From NCBI RefSeq assembly GCF_000794385.1, contig NZ_JTJB01000004.1:1-60144 (forward strand): DNA of 60,144 nucleotides, written 5' to 3'. Source of the DNA: Thermus sp. 2.9 (GTDB lineage Bacteria > Deinococcota > Deinococci > Deinococcales > Thermaceae). Of the stretch, positions 17,526 through 24,745 are shown one piece after another. The translations under genes were made by a program, and so were the position numbers. A model generated the notes under the pieces. That model was given only the letters and a program-made list of their open reading frames with translations. It was not told the origin of the DNA and did no database searches. Each line of letters starts with the position of its first letter. Position 1 is the first letter of the stretch.

Positions 17526-18203
17526 ATGAGCTGGAACACCCTCCTTTTTGGCGTCTTTCCCTACATCGCCCTTACCCTGGCGGTGGCGGTCACCGCCTAC
17601 CGCATGGTCTACCGGCCCTTTTCCGTTTCCGCCCAGTCCAGCCAGCTCCTGGAGCAAAAACGCCTCTTCTTCGGCTCCACCGCCATGCACTGGGGGCTGG
17701 TGATCGTCCTCCTGGGCCACCTCTTGGCCCTTCTGGTGCCCAAGGGGCTCCTCCTTTGGAACGCCGTGCCCCTGCGCCTTTACCTCCTGGAAATCACCGG
17801 GCTTGGCCTGGGGCTTTGGGCCCTTGCGGGCACCTACATCCTCCTTGCCCGCCGCATCGCCGTGGCCCGGGTGCGGGCGGCCTCCACCCCCATGGACTAC
17901 CTGGTCTTGCTCCTGATCTTCCTCTCCGCCCTCACCGGGGTCCTCACCGCCCTGCTTTACCGCTACGGGAGCTACTGGTTCCCCGCGGTGATGACCCCTT
18001 ACCTGTGGTCCGTCTTCACCCTCCAGCCTAGGCCGGAGCTCATTTTGGACCTGCCCTTTTGGACCAAGCTCCATGTGTTCAACTTCTGGCTCCTTTTGGC
18101 CCTCTTCCCCTTCTCCCGGCTGGTGCACATCATTACCGTGCCCTTGGGATACCTGGTGCGGCCTTGGCAGATCGTGATCTGGATTAGGAAGCTGGCGAGG
18201 TGA
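17526..18203 (+). CDS. narI: NarI nitrate reductase gamma subunit (cytochrome b)
   Basis: A 225-residue membrane subunit with five predicted helices that oxidises quinol and carries two b hemes. The ligand histidines are in AMHWGLVIVLLGHLLALLVP (helix 2) and LHVFNFWLLLALFPFSRLVH (helix 5). The C-terminal cytoplasmic RPWQIVIWIRK docks on NarH. It is spaced three bases from both narJ and narK1. Confidence 0.94.
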   Translation: MSWNTLLFGVFPYIALTLAVAVTAYRMVYRPFSVSAQSSQLLEQKRLFFGSTAMHWGLVIVLLGHLLALLVPKGLLLWNAVPLRLYLLEITGLGLGLWALAGTYILLARRIAVARVRAASTPMDYLVLLLIFLSALTGVLTALLYRYGSYWFPAVMTPYLWSVFTLQPRPELILDLPFWTKLHVFNFWLLLALFPFSRLVHIITVPLGYLVRPWQIVIWIRKLAR

Positions 18204-18206
18204 ACC

Positions 18207-19535
18207 ATGGTCCATGATCCTGCGCAACTGGAACGGGAAAAGCCGGACCGCCTCCGCGTCCTTTGGCTTTCCACCCTGGCCTTCACCCTGATGTTTGCCG
18301 TTTGGCTCATGTTCGGGGTGCTGGGCGTGCCCATCCGCAAGGAGTTTGGGCTCACGGACGTGCAGCTTTCCTGGCTTTCGGCGGTGGCCATCCTGAACGG
18401 CTCCTTGTGGCGGCTCCTGGCGGGCATCTTTGCCGACCGCTACGGGGGAAGGCTGGTCTTCACCCTGATGCTCTTCTTCACCGCCATCCCCGCCTACCTG
18501 GTGTCCCGCGCCGGAAGCTACGAGGAGCTCCTCCTTTACGCCTTCTTGGTGGGCTTCGCCGGGAACAGCTTCAGCGTGGGGATCGCCTGGAACTCCGCCT
18601 GGTTTCCCAAGGAGCAACAGGGCTTCGCCCTGGGGGTCTTCGGGGCGGGGAACGTGGGGGCCAGCGTCACTAAGTTCATCGGCCCCGCCCTCATTGCCAG
18701 CATCCCGCCCGCTGGGTACCTGGGGGGGCTCATCCCCGGGGGTTGGCGCTTCATCCCCTTCCTCTACAGCATCCTTCTGGTCCTCATGGGCCTGGTCCTG
18801 TGGTTCGGCACCCCCCGACAAGACAAGCGGCCGGGGCAGGGGCGGCCCCTCTTGGCGATGCTCAGGCCCCTCAGGTACGTGCGGGTCTGGCGCTTCAGCC
18901 TTTACTACGTGGTGGTCTTCGGCGCCTACGTGGCCTTGTCCTCCTGGCTGCCCAAGTACTACGTGGACGTCTTCGGCCTGCCCCTGCACGAAGCCGCGCT
19001 CCTCACCGCCCTTTTCATCTTCCCGGCGAGCCTCCTCCGCCCCGTGGGCGGTTATTTCTCTGACCACCTTGGGGCTCGGCGGGTCATGTACTGGACCTTC
19101 GGCATCATCCTCCTGGCCTCGGGAGTGCTCATGATGCCCGAAGGGCACATCGTTCTTTACACCAAGGAGGGGACCAAGGAGGTTATGCGGTTCACCATGA
19201 ATGTCTGGCTCTTCACCCTTCTGGTCTTCCTCATCGGGGTGGGGATGGGCATCGGCAAGGCGGCGGTGTACAAGCACATCCCCACCTACTTCCCCCAGGA
19301 CGTGGGCGCGGTGGGGGGGTTAGTGGGGATGCTCGGGGCGTTGGGAGGCTTCTTCCTGCCGCCCCTTTTCGCCTACACCCAGGCTTGGACGGGACTTCCC
19401 CAGACGACCTTTTTCGTGCTCTTCCTCCTCACCGCCCTCGCCTTCCTCTGGATGCACCTCACGGTGATCAAGCTGCTTCAGGAAGAGGCCAAGCACCTGC
19501 GGCACGAGTTTGAGCTGAAAGGAGACCGGCCATGA
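18207..19535 (+). CDS. narK1: NarK1-type nitrate/nitrite transporter (MFS)
   Basis: A 442-residue major facilitator of the NarK/NasA group with 12 membrane helices. The family motifs are RLLAGIFADRYGGR (loop 2-3), LVGFAGNSFSVGIAWNSAWFP (nitrate signature, first half) and GIGMGIGKAAVYKHIPTYFP (second half). It imports nitrate or exchanges it for nitrite, supplying NarG in the cytoplasm. The first ~15 residues are charged and cytoplasmic. Its stop overlaps the narK2 ATG by four bases. Confidence 0.92.
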   Translation: MVHDPAQLEREKPDRLRVLWLSTLAFTLMFAVWLMFGVLGVPIRKEFGLTDVQLSWLSAVAILNGSLWRLLAGIFADRYGGRLVFTLMLFFTAIPAYLVSRAGSYEELLLYAFLVGFAGNSFSVGIAWNSAWFPKEQQGFALGVFGAGNVGASVTKFIGPALIASIPPAGYLGGLIPGGWRFIPFLYSILLVLMGLVLWFGTPRQDKRPGQGRPLLAMLRPLRYVRVWRFSLYYVVVFGAYVALSSWLPKYYVDVFGLPLHEAALLTALFIFPASLLRPVGGYFSDHLGARRVMYWTFGIILLASGVLMMPEGHIVLYTKEGTKEVMRFTMNVWLFTLLVFLIGVGMGIGKAAVYKHIPTYFPQDVGAVGGLVGMLGALGGFFLPPLFAYTQAWTGLPQTTFFVLFLLTALAFLWMHLTVIKLLQEEAKHLRHEFELKGDRP

Positions 19536-20863
19536 CCAAGACCCTCAAGGACACCTGGCTGAAAGAGTGGAACCCAGAAGACCCCAAGCGCTGGGACCCC
19601 GCCTTGGCCTGGCGCACCCTTTGGATCACCACCTTCAACCTCACCCTCTCCTTCATCACCTGGTACGTGGTGAGCGCCCTGGTGGTGCGCTTGCCCAAGT
19701 CCGGCTTCCCCCTGGACACGACCCAGCTTTTCTGGCTCACCGCCATGCCAGGGCTGGCGGGGGGGACGTTGCGCATCGTTTGGACCTTCCTGCCCCCTAT
19801 TTTGGGCACCCGGCACCTGGTCACCTTCTCCACCTTGCTCCTCCTGATTCCCCTTTTGGGCTGGGGCTTTGCCGTGCAAAACCCCCACACGCCGTATGGG
19901 GTTCTCCTTTTCCTCGCCTTCTTGGCGGGGATTGGCGGGGGGAACTTCTCCGGCTTCATGCCCTCCACCAGCTACTTCTTTCCCAAACGCCTGCAGGGAA
20001 CGGCCTTGGGCTTGCAGGCGGGAATCGGTAACTTCGGGGTTTCCGTGGTCCAGTTCGTAACCCCTTGGATCATCGGTTTTGCGCTCTTCGGTTCCCTGCT
20101 GGGGGGCCCCCAGACCTTTACCCCTAAGCCTGGGGTCAGCCAGCCCATTTGGCTGCAAAACGCCACGTTTATCTGGATCCCCTTTGTTCTGGTGGGAGCC
20201 TGGCTCGCCTGGACCTTCTTGCGGAGCGTCCCGGTGCGGGCCAACTTCCGCGAGCAGTTTGACATCTTCCGCGACAAGCACACCTGGATCATGACCAGCC
20301 TCTACATCATGACCTTCGGCTCCTTCTCGGGGTTTTCCGCCATCTTCCCCTTGCTCATCCGGGAGGTCTACGGGAAGTTTGATGGCGCCCCCGATCCCCT
20401 GCGCTATGCCTTCCTTGGGCCCCTGGTGGGTTCCTTGGCCCGGGTGTTGGCTGGGCCCGTGAGCGACCGCTATGGCGGAGCCGTGGTGACCCAGGTTTCC
20501 GCCCTGGGCATCTTCCTATCCGCCCTCTTGGTCACCCTCTTCACCCGGCCGACTTCCTTGGAGCAGTTCCCCCTCTTTGTGCTGGCCATGCTCCTGGTCT
20601 TCTTCTTTAGCGGGGTGGGGAACGCCAGCACCTTCAAGCAGATGCCCATGATCTTCCCCCCGAGGCAGGCGGGGGGGGTGATCGGCTGGACGGCGGCCAT
20701 CGCCGCTTATGGGCCCTTTATCTTCTCCACCCTGGCCGCTTACACCCAGAAGGCCACGGGGGGCTTTACCGCCTTCTTCTACGGCCTCATGGTCTTCTAC
20801 GCCCTAAATCTCTTCCTAAACTGGTACTACTACGCCCGCAAGGGGGCGGAGAAGCCCTGCTGA
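19532..20863 (+). CDS. narK2: NarK2-type nitrate/nitrite transporter (MFS)
   Basis: A 443-residue second MFS transporter of the same family, distinct from NarK1. It has an N-terminal KEWNPEDPKRWD extension, TFNLTLSFITWYVVSALVV in helix 1, the nitrate signatures GIGGGNFSGFMPSTSYFFP and GVGNASTFKQMPMIFPP, and GPVSDRYGGAVV. Paired NarK types usually divide the work between proton-driven nitrate uptake and nitrate/nitrite exchange. It ends the nar operon, followed by a strong hairpin. Confidence 0.92.
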   Translation: MTKTLKDTWLKEWNPEDPKRWDPALAWRTLWITTFNLTLSFITWYVVSALVVRLPKSGFPLDTTQLFWLTAMPGLAGGTLRIVWTFLPPILGTRHLVTFSTLLLLIPLLGWGFAVQNPHTPYGVLLFLAFLAGIGGGNFSGFMPSTSYFFPKRLQGTALGLQAGIGNFGVSVVQFVTPWIIGFALFGSLLGGPQTFTPKPGVSQPIWLQNATFIWIPFVLVGAWLAWTFLRSVPVRANFREQFDIFRDKHTWIMTSLYIMTFGSFSGFSAIFPLLIREVYGKFDGAPDPLRYAFLGPLVGSLARVLAGPVSDRYGGAVVTQVSALGIFLSALLVTLFTRPTSLEQFPLFVLAMLLVFFFSGVGNASTFKQMPMIFPPRQAGGVIGWTAAIAAYGPFIFSTLAAYTQKATGGFTAFFYGLMVFYALNLFLNWYYYARKGAEKPC

Positions 20864-20881
20864 GCCAAAGCCTACCCGGTG

Positions 20882-20904
20882 GGCCCCCGCCTTTGGCGGG
20901 GGCC
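20882..20904 (+). terminator. nar operon terminator
   Basis: GGCCCCCGCC, loop TTT, GGCGGGGGCC: a perfect ten-base stem 18 bases after narK2. There is no T tract. Its last two bases belong to the next FNR/DNR-type palindrome. Confidence 0.75.
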
Positions 20905-20920
20905 TTGACCTGGGTCATGG
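20903..20920. promoter_or_regulatory. FNR/DNR-type operator upstream of DUF2249 block
   Basis: CCTTGACCTGGGTCATGG contains the perfect core TGACC-TG-GGTCA. It is the best copy of the motif, with its centre 45.5 bases before the DUF2249 ATG. Confidence 0.75.
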
Positions 20921-20956
20921 CGAAGGAGGAGCCGATTTCGGGAAACTGGGGGCGCT

Positions 20957-21175
20957 ATGGAGCTGGACGTGCGGAGCATACCCCCAAGGGAGCGGCACCC
21001 CCGGATCTTTGGCGTCTTTGACGGCCTGGCGCCGGGGGAGAGTTTCGTTTTGGTCAACGACCACGATCCTAAGCCCCTTTACTACCAGTTCCAGGCGGAG
21101 CGGCCCGGGGCCTTCGCCTGGGAGTACCTCGAGGCCGGCCCCGAGGTGTGGCGGGTGCGGATCACCCGGCGGTAG
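20957..21175 (+). CDS. DUF2249 protein
   Basis: Seventy-two residues forming one DUF2249 unit: LDVRSIPPRERHPRIFGVFDGLAPGESFVLVNDHDPKPLYYQF and a short strand pair ending VWRVRITRR. The histidines in the DHDP segment are conserved in the family. DUF2249 proteins are found beside denitrification and globin genes and are suspected of handling NO, nitrite or heme. The function is not established. It is the first gene after the nar terminator and sits under its own operator. Confidence 0.8.
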   Translation: MELDVRSIPPRERHPRIFGVFDGLAPGESFVLVNDHDPKPLYYQFQAERPGAFAWEYLEAGPEVWRVRITRR

Positions 21176-21183
21176 GAGGCGGT

Positions 21184-21977
21184 ATGGTCCGGCCGGAGAT
21201 GAAGGTGGCGGAGGTGCTGAAGCGCTGGCCCGAGCTCCTAGAAGTCTTTTTGGAGGCGAGCCCCGCCTTCCGCAAGCTCAAAAACCCCCTTCTGCGCCGG
21301 ACCATGCCTAACCTCGTCACCGTGGCCCAGGCGGCGAGGATCGGGGGGCTTGCCCCGGAGGAGCTGGTGGCTAGGCTCAACCGCGCCTTGGGGGTGGAGG
21401 CCAACCCTTCTATGCCCCTGGCGGAGGAGAGCCTGGTGGGCACCCCGCCCCCGCCTGGCTTTCCGCCCCCGTGGGCTTCCATCTGGACGTGCGGCCCATC
21501 CTGGAAGGGGGAGGCGAACCCTTCCCAAACATCATGGCCGCCGCCAAGGAGGTGAAGCCGGGGAAGCGGCTCGTGCTGGAGGTCCTTTTTGAGCCTGTGC
21601 CCCTTTACCGGGTTTTGGCCAAGCAGGGCTTTTTGGCCTGGTGCGAAAAGCTCGGGGAGCGGCACTACCGGGCCCACTTCTACCGGCAAGGGGCGGAGGG
21701 GGGAATAGGGGGAGGTAAAGGGGTCGCCTCCCTCACCGAGGCCGACTGGGAAGCCTACCAGGCGGAGGTCTTCATTGAAGAGAACCTGGAGCCGCCCCTG
21801 CCCATGATGCGGGTCCTCGAGGCCCTGGCCGCTTTAAAGCCAGGGGAGAAGCTCTTGGTCCACCACGTGCGCCGCCCCGTCCACCTCCTGGCCCGCTTGG
21901 AGGAGGAGGGGCACGCCTACGCCCTAAAGGACCTGGGCCCGGGGCGGGTGGAGCTCCTCATCCGCAAGGGGGGGTAA
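21184..21977 (+). pseudogene. DUF1858-DUF2249-DUF2249 protein, one frameshift
   Basis: The front (MVRPEMKVAEVLKRWPELLE onward) is a DUF1858 domain, with AQAARIGGLAPEELVARLN at its end. After GFPPP the frame is lost at the C5 run 21466-21470. In the next frame the text continues as GFHLDVRPILEGGGEPF with a full DUF2249 unit, then a second one (PPLPMMRVLEALAALKPGEK, HHVRRPVHLLARLEEEGH) to the stop. One extra C restores a ~264-residue protein. A single deletion in a C run could be a sequencing error. The gene is eight bases after the smaller DUF2249 gene and its stop overlaps the next start (TAATG). The product is probably a cytosolic partner in NO or nitrite handling. Confidence 0.75.
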
Positions 21978-22414
21978 TGGGCTTTTGGCACTTCCTCTTC
22001 GTGCGGGCCGCCCTCCTTTACCTGGTTTACACCGCCTTGTTGGGCACCCTTTTTTACCTCTTCCCAAGCCTCGTGGGCCCCTTTCGCCCAAGCCACGTGC
22101 ACGCCGGGCTCGTGGGCTTCTTCTTGCAGATGGTCATGGGCGTGGCCTACTGGATGATGCCCAGGCCCGGGGGGCTAAGGCAGGACCGCCTCGAGGCCCT
22201 CACCTTTTTCCTCCTCAACGCCGGGCTTCTCCTGCGCCTTTTCCTGGAGCCCCTTTACCTCATGGGCCACGCCCAAGCCCGGCCTTGGCTTGGCCTTTCC
22301 GGCGCCCTCCAGCTTCTTGCCACCCTGGTCTTCGCCCACGCCATGACCAAGCGGGTGGTGACGGCGGATATGCTGAGAAAAATGCGCGAGGAGCGGGAAA
22401 GGAGGGGGATATGA
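21977..22414 (+). CDS. Small heme-copper/NnrS-like membrane protein
   Basis: A 145-residue protein with four predicted membrane helices. HVHAGLVGFFLQMVMGVAYW in helix 2 followed by MMPRPGG resembles a helix of heme-copper oxidase subunit I or NnrS-like proteins, where such histidines bind heme or metal. The cytoplasmic tail is a charged helix (KMREERERRG). It is translationally coupled on both sides (TAATG before, ATGA after). A role in heme, copper or NO handling is inferred from the context. I cannot assign an enzyme. Confidence 0.6.
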   Translation: MGFWHFLFVRAALLYLVYTALLGTLFYLFPSLVGPFRPSHVHAGLVGFFLQMVMGVAYWMMPRPGGLRQDRLEALTFFLLNAGLLLRLFLEPLYLMGHAQARPWLGLSGALQLLATLVFAHAMTKRVVTADMLRKMREERERRGI

Positions 22415-23247
22415 GCGCCGTGGAGGTGGAGGCGTTGGTCCTGGACCTGCCCCCCTTGCCCGAGGAGGTCTTCCAGGACCTCCTCGCCTTCGGGGGGCTT
22501 ACCGAGGAGGCCAAGCGGGCCATGCGCCTGGATGCGGAAAAGCTTCTGGAGGGCGCCGCTTCCTTTGTGGCCCTGGTGTACGACCACCTGAGCCGCCACC
22601 CGGGCACCGCCAAGGCTTTGGGCTGGGAAGGGCGGGTGCCGGAGGAAGAGCTTTACCTGAGGCGGGCTTTCTTCGCCGCCTGGCTCGCCCGCACCCTGGG
22701 GGTGGACACCTCGGCGGAGTTCGCCCGGGAGGTGTACCGGGCGGGGCTCTGGCACGGGGGCCTGGGGCCCAAGGGGGCCCACATTCCCCCGGAGTACGTG
22801 GGGCTTTCCTTCGCCCAGGTGGGGCGGTACGTGGCGGAAAGGGTGCGGGACGTGCGCCCTTGGCTCGCATACCTTTCTGCCCAGGAAGAGGTGATGCGCA
22901 AGGGGTTTGACGCCGCCTTGGCGCTTCGGGAAGGGGGGGTTTCCGTCCGCTTCCAGGCCTTGGGCCTGGCCCAGCCCGCCTTGCCCAAGCCCCTTTCCCT
23001 GCGGGCTCTAAGCGTGGAGGAAGCCTTGCGCAAGGTGTATGCCGCCCTTCCTGCCCTAAGGGACGTTTCCCTGGAGCCCCTCTTCGCCGAGGAGGCGGTG
23101 GGCCTATGGTTGGAGCCCAAGACGCTTTGGCGCCTCCGTCCCCGCTTTGCCGTCCTCCTAAACGGCCGGGATGTCCGCTACCTCCAGGGTCTGGCCACCC
23201 CCTTGGCCGAGGGAGACACCCTCACCCTCCTGCCCCCCGGGCGCTAG
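22411..23247 (+). CDS. Protoglobin-like domain fused to a MoaD/ThiS-like domain
   Basis: A 278-residue cytosolic protein. Residues 28-175 resemble the globin of globin-coupled sensors and protoglobin: LTEEAKRAMRLDAEKLLEGA in the pre-A/A helices, VYDHLSRHPG, a candidate proximal histidine in AGLWHGGLG (His115, or His124) and a PPEYVGLSF segment. Residues about 196-278 look like a ubiquitin-like MoaD/ThiS fold: VEEALRKVYAALPALRD, RFAVLLNGRDVRYL and TPLAEGDTLTLLPPGR. It ends in GR rather than the GG needed for thiocarboxylation, so it is probably a structural or partner domain. It sits in the NO-related block, so NO or O2 sensing or binding is likely. The fusion is unusual. Confidence 0.6.
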   Translation: MSAVEVEALVLDLPPLPEEVFQDLLAFGGLTEEAKRAMRLDAEKLLEGAASFVALVYDHLSRHPGTAKALGWEGRVPEEELYLRRAFFAAWLARTLGVDTSAEFAREVYRAGLWHGGLGPKGAHIPPEYVGLSFAQVGRYVAERVRDVRPWLAYLSAQEEVMRKGFDAALALREGGVSVRFQALGLAQPALPKPLSLRALSVEEALRKVYAALPALRDVSLEPLFAEEAVGLWLEPKTLWRLRPRFAVLLNGRDVRYLQGLATPLAEGDTLTLLPPGR

Positions 23248-23265
23248 CCATGACTTGGGTTATGG
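23248..23265. promoter_or_regulatory. FNR/DNR-type operator upstream of NnrS-like gene
   Basis: CCATGACTTGGGTTATGG is the fourth copy and a good palindrome (CCAT-R-AC-TTGG-GT-Y-ATGG). It begins right after the globin gene stop, with its centre exactly 41.5 bases before the ATG at 23298. Confidence 0.68.
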
Positions 23266-23297
23266 CCAAGCCCCCCTGGGCCCCTCAGGATTAGGGC

Positions 23298-24449
23298 ATG
23301 GTGGCGACCGTCCACACCCGGGTCATCCCCTTGGCCGTTCCCGCCGGGTTCATCTTTCTGGGGGAAGCCTTTCTCCTTTGGGGGGCTTGGCTTTGGGTCC
23401 TCCACCCGGAGGCCTTCCTCGTGCCCCGGCACCCTTTGGGCCTGGCGGGGGCCCACCTGTACCTCCTGGGCTTTGGGGTGGGGGTGCTCCTTGGGGCCAT
23501 GCACCAGCTCTTGCCGGTAGTGCTGGAAGCGCCCCTCTACCGCCCGGCCCTCGGCTACCCGGTGATGGCCCTTTGGGCCTTGGGGGTGGTCCTCTTGGCC
23601 CTGGGCTTTGCCCGGCTGCCGGTCCTTGTCCCCTTGGGCGGGGGGCTAGCCCTTCTCGCCCTCCTCCTTTTCGCCTACCACGCTTACCGGACCTTCCGCC
23701 TTGCCCCGCGCTGGAACCGGGTGGCCACCGCTTTGGCCTGGGTGGTCTTCTACCTGCTCCTCACCCCCCTCTTGGGCCTGGTCCAGGCCCTTTCCCTCCG
23801 CTATGGCTTCTACGACCCCGAGCGCTTGGCGTGGCACCTCCTTGCCGGGCTGGGCGGGGTTTTCCTCCTTTCCATCCTGGGGGTGGGGTACAAGCTGGTT
23901 TCCATGTTCACCCTCACCCACGGGGTGGACGAGGGGGTCTTGGGGCTTTTGCTTTGGGCCGCCAACCTGGGGCTTTGGGGGTTGGCCCTGGGGGAGAGGC
24001 TGGGGTACGGCCTCCTTCTCCTGGCCTACGGCCTTGCCCTCTACGACACCTATCGGATCCTCAAGCACCGCATGAAGCGCGCCCTGGACATCGGGGTGCG
24101 GCACTACCTGGCGGGGCTTGGCTTTTTGGGCCTTGCCCTTCTGGCCCTCCCCTTTAAACCGGTGTGGGCCGCCCTCTGGTTCGCCCTGGGTTTTGTGGGC
24201 CTGGCGGTGAGCGGGATGCTTTACAAAATCCTTCCCTTTTTGGTCTGGACCCACCGCTACGCCCCTAGGGCGGGGAAGGAGCGGGTGCCCCTCCTCAAGG
24301 AGATGCTCCCGGAGGGGCTCGGGTACCTGGCAGGGGGGCTTTGGGCGGTGGGGGCGCTTCTTTTCCCCGTCCTGCCCCAAGCGGCCTGGGGGGTGGCCGT
24401 GGGAGCGGCGGTGCACGCCTACGCTCTTTGGGAGGTGATGCGGCGGTGA
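23298..24449 (+). CDS. NnrS/heme-copper-like polytopic membrane protein
   Basis: A 383-residue protein with about 10-12 hydrophobic helices. It carries paired histidines in [21 protein letters not shown] and in [20 protein letters not shown], with a methionine-rich [11 protein letters not shown]. This layout recalls NnrS (heme and copper membrane proteins of NO metabolism) and heme-copper oxidase subunit I, but the oxidase copper-site HPEVY-type motif is absent. It has its own FNR/DNR-type operator, apparently with almost no leader, and its stop overlaps the DUF59 start (GTGA). A role in tolerance to NO or nitrosative stress is inferred. Confidence 0.65.
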   Translation: MVATVHTRVIPLAVPAGFIFLGEAFLLWGAWLWVLHPEAFLVPRHPLGLAGAHLYLLGFGVGVLLGAMHQLLPVVLEAPLYRPALGYPVMALWALGVVLLALGFARLPVLVPLGGGLALLALLLFAYHAYRTFRLAPRWNRVATALAWVVFYLLLTPLLGLVQALSLRYGFYDPERLAWHLLAGLGGVFLLSILGVGYKLVSMFTLTHGVDEGVLGLLLWAANLGLWGLALGERLGYGLLLLAYGLALYDTYRILKHRMKRALDIGVRHYLAGLGFLGLALLALPFKPVWAALWFALGFVGLAVSGMLYKILPFLVWTHRYAPRAGKERVPLLKEMLPEGLGYLAGGLWAVGALLFPVLPQAAWGVAVGAAVHAYALWEVMRR

Positions 24450-24745
24450 GCCTGGAAACGCAAGCCTGGAACCTGCTCAAGACGGTGTACGACCCGGAGC
24501 TGGGCCTGGACGTGGTCAACCTGGGCCTCGTTTACGAGCTCAGGGTGGAGCCTCCCGAGGCCTTTGTGCGCATGACCCTCACCACCCCCGGCTGCCCCCT
24601 GCACGACAGCCTGGGGGAGGCGGTGCGGCGGGCCTTGTCCGCCCTTCCGGGGGTGGAGGAGGTGCGGGTGGAGCTCACCTTTGACCCGCCCTGGACCCCG
24701 GCGAGGCTTTCCCCGGAGGCAAGGCGGCTTTTGGGCTGGGACTAG
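24446..24745 (+). CDS. DUF59/MIP18-type iron-sulfur assembly protein
   Basis: Ninety-nine residues: [20 protein letters not shown] is the DUF59 signature, [12 protein letters not shown] holds the conserved cysteine, and [21 protein letters not shown] is the standard end. Such proteins (SufT/PaaD-like) help mature Fe-S clusters. Coupled to the NnrS-like gene by a GTGA overlap, it may repair NO-damaged clusters. It overlaps the convergent HD-GYP gene by four bases. Confidence 0.85.
   Translation: MSLETQAWNLLKTVYDPELGLDVVNLGLVYELRVEPPEAFVRMTLTTPGCPLHDSLGEAVRRALSALPGVEEVRVELTFDPPWTPARLSPEARRLLGWD

Noticed and set aside
11787-19277. Very long open frames antisense to narG, narH and the following nar genes
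   Set aside because: They are mirror frames of G/C-ending codons in genes with clear cofactor motifs. Their translations are low-complexity H, G, V and P-rich text without family motifs.
23298-24449. Nitric oxide reductase NorB
   Set aside because: The protein has heme-copper-like histidines but is shorter than NorB and lacks its characteristic copper/iron-site motifs, and there is no norC beside it.
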